From contig PDIP01000026.1 in the NCBI GenBank assembly GCA_002811645.1, forward strand, positions 196,367 to 245,506: 49,140 nucleotides of DNA. The letters run 5' to 3'. This DNA is from Corallochytrium limacisporum. Its lineage: Eukaryota > Opisthokonta. The position numbers and the translations under genes are program-made. Each line of letters begins with the position of its first letter. Position 1 is the stretch's first letter. Below the pieces are notes generated by a model. The model did no database searches. It was not told the DNA's origin and worked only from the letters and a program-made list of their open reading frames with translations. Positions 47,201-49,140 of the stretch are shown here, in pieces.

Positions 47201-48712
47201 GGAGAGTATCCGACATGGGTCTTCCTCACGAATAAGAACGGTGCGCAGGTACAGCCGATTGCACTGGAAGCATCCGTGCAATCTTTTGCCCCACTTCACA
47301 ACGTCAATGTGCCTTTCGGCTACTGCTACTTCAATGCTCGCGGGTCGCTGAGGATCTGCCAGATTCGCAGCAACAGTCTCACGCAATTTCCGCTGCCTCT
47401 GCTCAAGGTACCCTTGCGCAGCAATAGCCACGGCCTGGCGTACCATCCGGAATCCAAGACCTACGTCGTCATCACTAGCACGCCACAGAGATGGAAGGAT
47501 GCGCCTCGCATGAACAACGAAGAACGCCTGCGGGAAGTCCGCGAGGAGGAGGAGTTGCCGGAGATGTTCGCATATCCCACAGAAGAAGTCTACACAGTAA
47601 AACTGGTCTCACCTCTGAACTGGACGGTCATTGATGAGCACGAAATGCGGCCCCTAGAGCGAGTGGTGGACGTAAAGGCGGTCAGCCTCAAGTCCCAGAC
47701 CGCTGGAGGTCAGCTTCGTGAATTTGTAGCCGTGTCCACAGTGGGTGCGGCCGGCGAAGCCTGCAGTGCTCGGGGTCGGGTGCTGATTTTCCAGATCATT
47801 GCCGTAAACCCACAGCCAGGTCGTCCCGAAACGAATCACAAGCTTAAATTGCTCTACGACAAGGAGCAACGTGGTCCAGTGACGCAGATCCATGATTGTG
47901 GGGGCCATCTTATGACCAACATCGGCCAGAAGATCATTGTGCAGGAATTCGAGGATAGTGGAGATACGAAGCTCAGCGGACGTGCGTTCGTGGACACACA
48001 GATATACCTGAACAATATCATTGTGCACGGTCAGGTAGCAGCGGTTAGTGACATTTATTGTGGGGTTCGCCTACTACACTACGCACAAGAAGATAAGACC
48101 TTGGCCCTCGCGTCCCGGGACCCCCACCATCGTCTGACCTACCACCTGAATTGGTTCGTGGAGGGCAAGAATCTCGCCATCCTGTCCACCGACGAAGATG
48201 GCAACTGTTACGTACAGACCTACGAGCCGCTGAACACGGAAACGGATTTTGGAAGCTATTTATACCCGCGCATTGCCTTCAACATCGGTGATGCCTACGG
48301 TGCAGGCACGCGCTATCGTTGTAATCCTTCCATAGACCCGAAGACCGGCCAAGTCCGTCTCTCGACCCGCCATGCCAACCTCCTAGGCAGCGTGTCCGGT
48401 TCATTCGCAGTGGTCCTGCCTATCCCGGAAAAGTCTTACCGCCGTCTGAACTTTATGCAAAACAAACTGCGTGATGTCATTGAACCGTTGGCTGGCCTAA
48501 ACTTCAAGGGTGCTCGCCTTTTGAGAAGCAAAGACCGCAGCTTGAGTGGCACCATGGCCAACTACATTGACGGAGATCTGGTCTGGCGTTTCCGCAATCT
48601 CCCAAGCCGCATTCAGTCCAACCTAGCGAAACAATACGGCACCAAAATTGCCACTATCATGGACGAGGATCTCCTGGCCACCCAGAGAGCTTTCCGTCCA
48701 TCTGCGCTGTAA
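44210..48712 (+). CDS. CPSF1: Cleavage and polyadenylation specificity factor subunit 1 (CPSF160)
   Basis: This is the large scaffold of the CPSF complex, which with WDR33, CPSF30 and Fip1 recognises the poly(A) signal in pre-mRNA. The 1500-residue product (human 1443) begins at ATG 44210 (GTCATGG); the frame extends 12 codons upstream without an ATG. It has the three-beta-propeller layout, with propeller segments such as GRRHLQGPKFMRMDP, LNLDSIVEETGVIMDMCFLH and DPHHRLTYHLNWFVEGKNL. The CPSF_A C-terminus is strongly conserved: RRLNFMQNKLRDVIEPLAGL, YIDGDLVWRF, LAKQYGTKIATIMDEDLLAT. Two acidic insertions occur, at about 408-463 and 744-784; the second contains DEDALLYGDDDD, like the DEEMLYGD stretch of the animal protein. 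Candidate SUMO sites VKTE, IKEE and VKDE lie in or next to these insertions. Confidence 0.95.
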   Translation: MASLYSLSKTVIPSTTVNNGTPCWILPHERRRSDFETQIALAKHNVLDILDVRKVGTGGVKLSLFARFTFPTEIFNVYRVARPFLPKDQNCDVLLLHMRDDNFACVEYDPSRHDLRNVSLHHFGYAAVYGGRRHLQGPKFMRMDPLNKVLVSMLGSRRLAVFPVLDESDDTLTQAELSGKVRGPVFGATYLLNLDSIVEETGVIMDMCFLHGYTIPTLAILQEANTPAWSGKLNPSNDSMTISVISFDLALRKHTVIWSVKRLPYDCLAIEPVPRPLGGLLLLCKSACVYLDQGKPPLGVFLNHTCATKYPDLNLTANKSKPFRLVDPRLHRLDMDRYVIGTATGEIFSVRLHGDSRTCRGMQVQKVGQSVPCTEMFRVDDDHVFIVSQSGNSMLVKVVKQYGSGTEVKTEEQNGEEDGPSVKKLKLDDVKIKEEDADGDDEDERLFYDDEEDNRGRSNGTVGGTGSEFVYTFQVQDQILNLGPVKGVSIGERLNISRSFMDETNPQVDYVATAGGGRSGSLLVVSMHHIPQVVTTFELPTYYSVFSVPGAASSVSDAYSGNTAPTSLIPHHTHLLLSSNSRTAVLSCGDEFTEVNNVGFVQTESTIGLVQVHRVKNWVVQITKTRLVLIDVPGKKKLSETNLPAGKTLRNYSGAGHRVLLVWHDGSITLAEVNITAKGRSKPKVGLTDVASNLADMTAVFMYFDEDGFLGGWQDRFHAEGVSAGAKGAAGKATDKDGAAPTTQEDDLDDEDALLYGDDDDDDAVPVGAKEDEEDDRTVKDEGKGIEAHSHRATYIFGITKDDRLTIVSLPDFEVVYRSNSMQNNVKCLRNLKIGAKALDIPDAHLDEDAKLSPPVEICVAPMGFRSRPVVIVLRASGQLNMFEAIDFVPHYVDIQALRSLQTDVSTVADDNHDRPTKGAVPLRFISVGSDYLRQLDTSEADDEAQKVFFNPEEEDDVMKAQTEMKEAKKFKGVNLLVPFTKLAASDGSRIRGALVLGEYPTWVFLTNKNGAQVQPIALEASVQSFAPLHNVNVPFGYCYFNARGSLRICQIRSNSLTQFPLPLLKVPLRSNSHGLAYHPESKTYVVITSTPQRWKDAPRMNNEERLREVREEEELPEMFAYPTEEVYTVKLVSPLNWTVIDEHEMRPLERVVDVKAVSLKSQTAGGQLREFVAVSTVGAAGEACSARGRVLIFQIIAVNPQPGRPETNHKLKLLYDKEQRGPVTQIHDCGGHLMTNIGQKIIVQEFEDSGDTKLSGRAFVDTQIYLNNIIVHGQVAAVSDIYCGVRLLHYAQEDKTLALASRDPHHRLTYHLNWFVEGKNLAILSTDEDGNCYVQTYEPLNTETDFGSYLYPRIAFNIGDAYGAGTRYRCNPSIDPKTGQVRLSTRHANLLGSVSGSFAVVLPIPEKSYRRLNFMQNKLRDVIEPLAGLNFKGARLLRSKDRSLSGTMANYIDGDLVWRFRNLPSRIQSNLAKQYGTKIATIMDEDLLATQRAFRPSAL

Positions 48713-49082
48713 ATGCGTTCAAACATTTTCGTAGAATAGATTCGAACTAAACTCGACGTCCATATCACTCGCGCCGAGGGTCCCCGTACCCTCCTTCCGT
48801 CCCTACCCACCCGCGATACCTCTCCCTCTCTCTCTCTTCCCTCTCCCTCGTTCTTTCCCGCCAACAGAACCAACCCACCCGCGTGGCGTAATTCGATGAA
48901 TGGTTGGTAGCGCAAGCAAAGACCGGGGCGACGCCCCGCAGTGTATCCACCGCGGGCCTGTGCTTTCTTGTGCGGCGGGTATACGAGCAAAGGTTGCGCT
49001 CTCATTTGCGTTTCTTGGCGCGGTGAACGTATACACACAGCCGAAGTAGCGAGAGAGTGTCGCACACACACACGCATGCACG

Positions 49083-49140
<58 letters not shown>
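48713..49140. other. CPSF1 downstream region
   Basis: No gene is supported. It contains a CT-rich stretch (48818-48850) and ends in a CA microsatellite. No AATAAA is seen just after the CPSF1 stop. Confidence 0.4.
49062..49140. repeat. (CA)n microsatellite at the right edge
   Basis: Imperfect CA with GC interruptions (49062-49086), then a perfect run of 27 CA units to the last base. It probably marks the contig or scaffold end, where assembly stopped. Confidence 0.95.

Overview
This window looks like nuclear DNA from a unicellular eukaryote, most likely a holozoan-type protist or a close relative of that group. The gene content argues for this: a five-LIM PINCH protein, a PACS-family sorting protein, a RanBP2/Nup358-like nucleoporin, a BLOC-1 subunit and two cilium-associated genes (a PIERCE-type microtubule inner protein and a CFAP20-domain protein). 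Together they suggest a lineage with integrin-adhesome parts, metazoan-like endosomal sorting and a flagellum or the genes for one. I cannot name the species; corallochytreans, flagellated ichthyosporeans or apusomonads are possibilities only. Almost every gene reads as one long exon, up to 5.2 kb. The few introns I suspect are very short and lie at the extreme 5' ends. All recognised proteins read in the standard code.

Layout, left to right: a partial RanBP2/Nup358-like gene running off the left edge (-), serine palmitoyltransferase subunit SPTLC1 (-), NUP107 (+), a 1028-residue coiled-coil protein (-), a Tim17/TIMMDC1-like membrane protein (+), and a PDZ protein with a long acidic hexapeptide repeat (+). 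A gene-poor, low-complexity stretch of about 3.9 kb with an assembly gap follows. Then come phosphocholine cytidylyltransferase (+), the AP-1/AP-2 beta adaptin (-), an SH3BGRL-type thioredoxin-fold protein (+), the MRM2-type rRNA methyltransferase (-), BLOC1S1 (+), PACS (+, only 13 nt after BLOC1S1), a HELQ-like helicase (+), a coiled-coil RhoGAP (-), PINCH (+), a PIERCE-like protein (-), a CFAP20DC-like protein (-) and CPSF1/CPSF160 (+). The window ends in a (CA)n microsatellite.

Functionally this is mostly a housekeeping and cell-biology neighbourhood: nuclear pore (Nup358-like, NUP107), lipid synthesis (SPTLC1, PCYT1), endolysosomal sorting (AP beta, BLOC1S1, PACS), mitochondria (TIMMDC1-like, MRM2), DNA repair (HELQ-like), adhesion and Rho signalling (PINCH, RhoGAP), cilium (PIERCE, CFAP20DC) and mRNA 3'-end processing (CPSF1). 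Convergent genes are packed with only 54-80 nt between stop codons in four of five cases. Some other intergenic stretches are long and full of poly(G)/poly(C), (GA)n and (CA)n tracts. I saw no tRNA or rRNA gene, no CRISPR array and no transposon or virus-derived gene. The observations most worth following up are the protist Nup358-like architecture, the BLOC1S1-PACS pair that looks bicistronic, the PINCH protein with a degenerate fifth LIM domain, and the perfect 15-bp hairpin upstream of NUP107.
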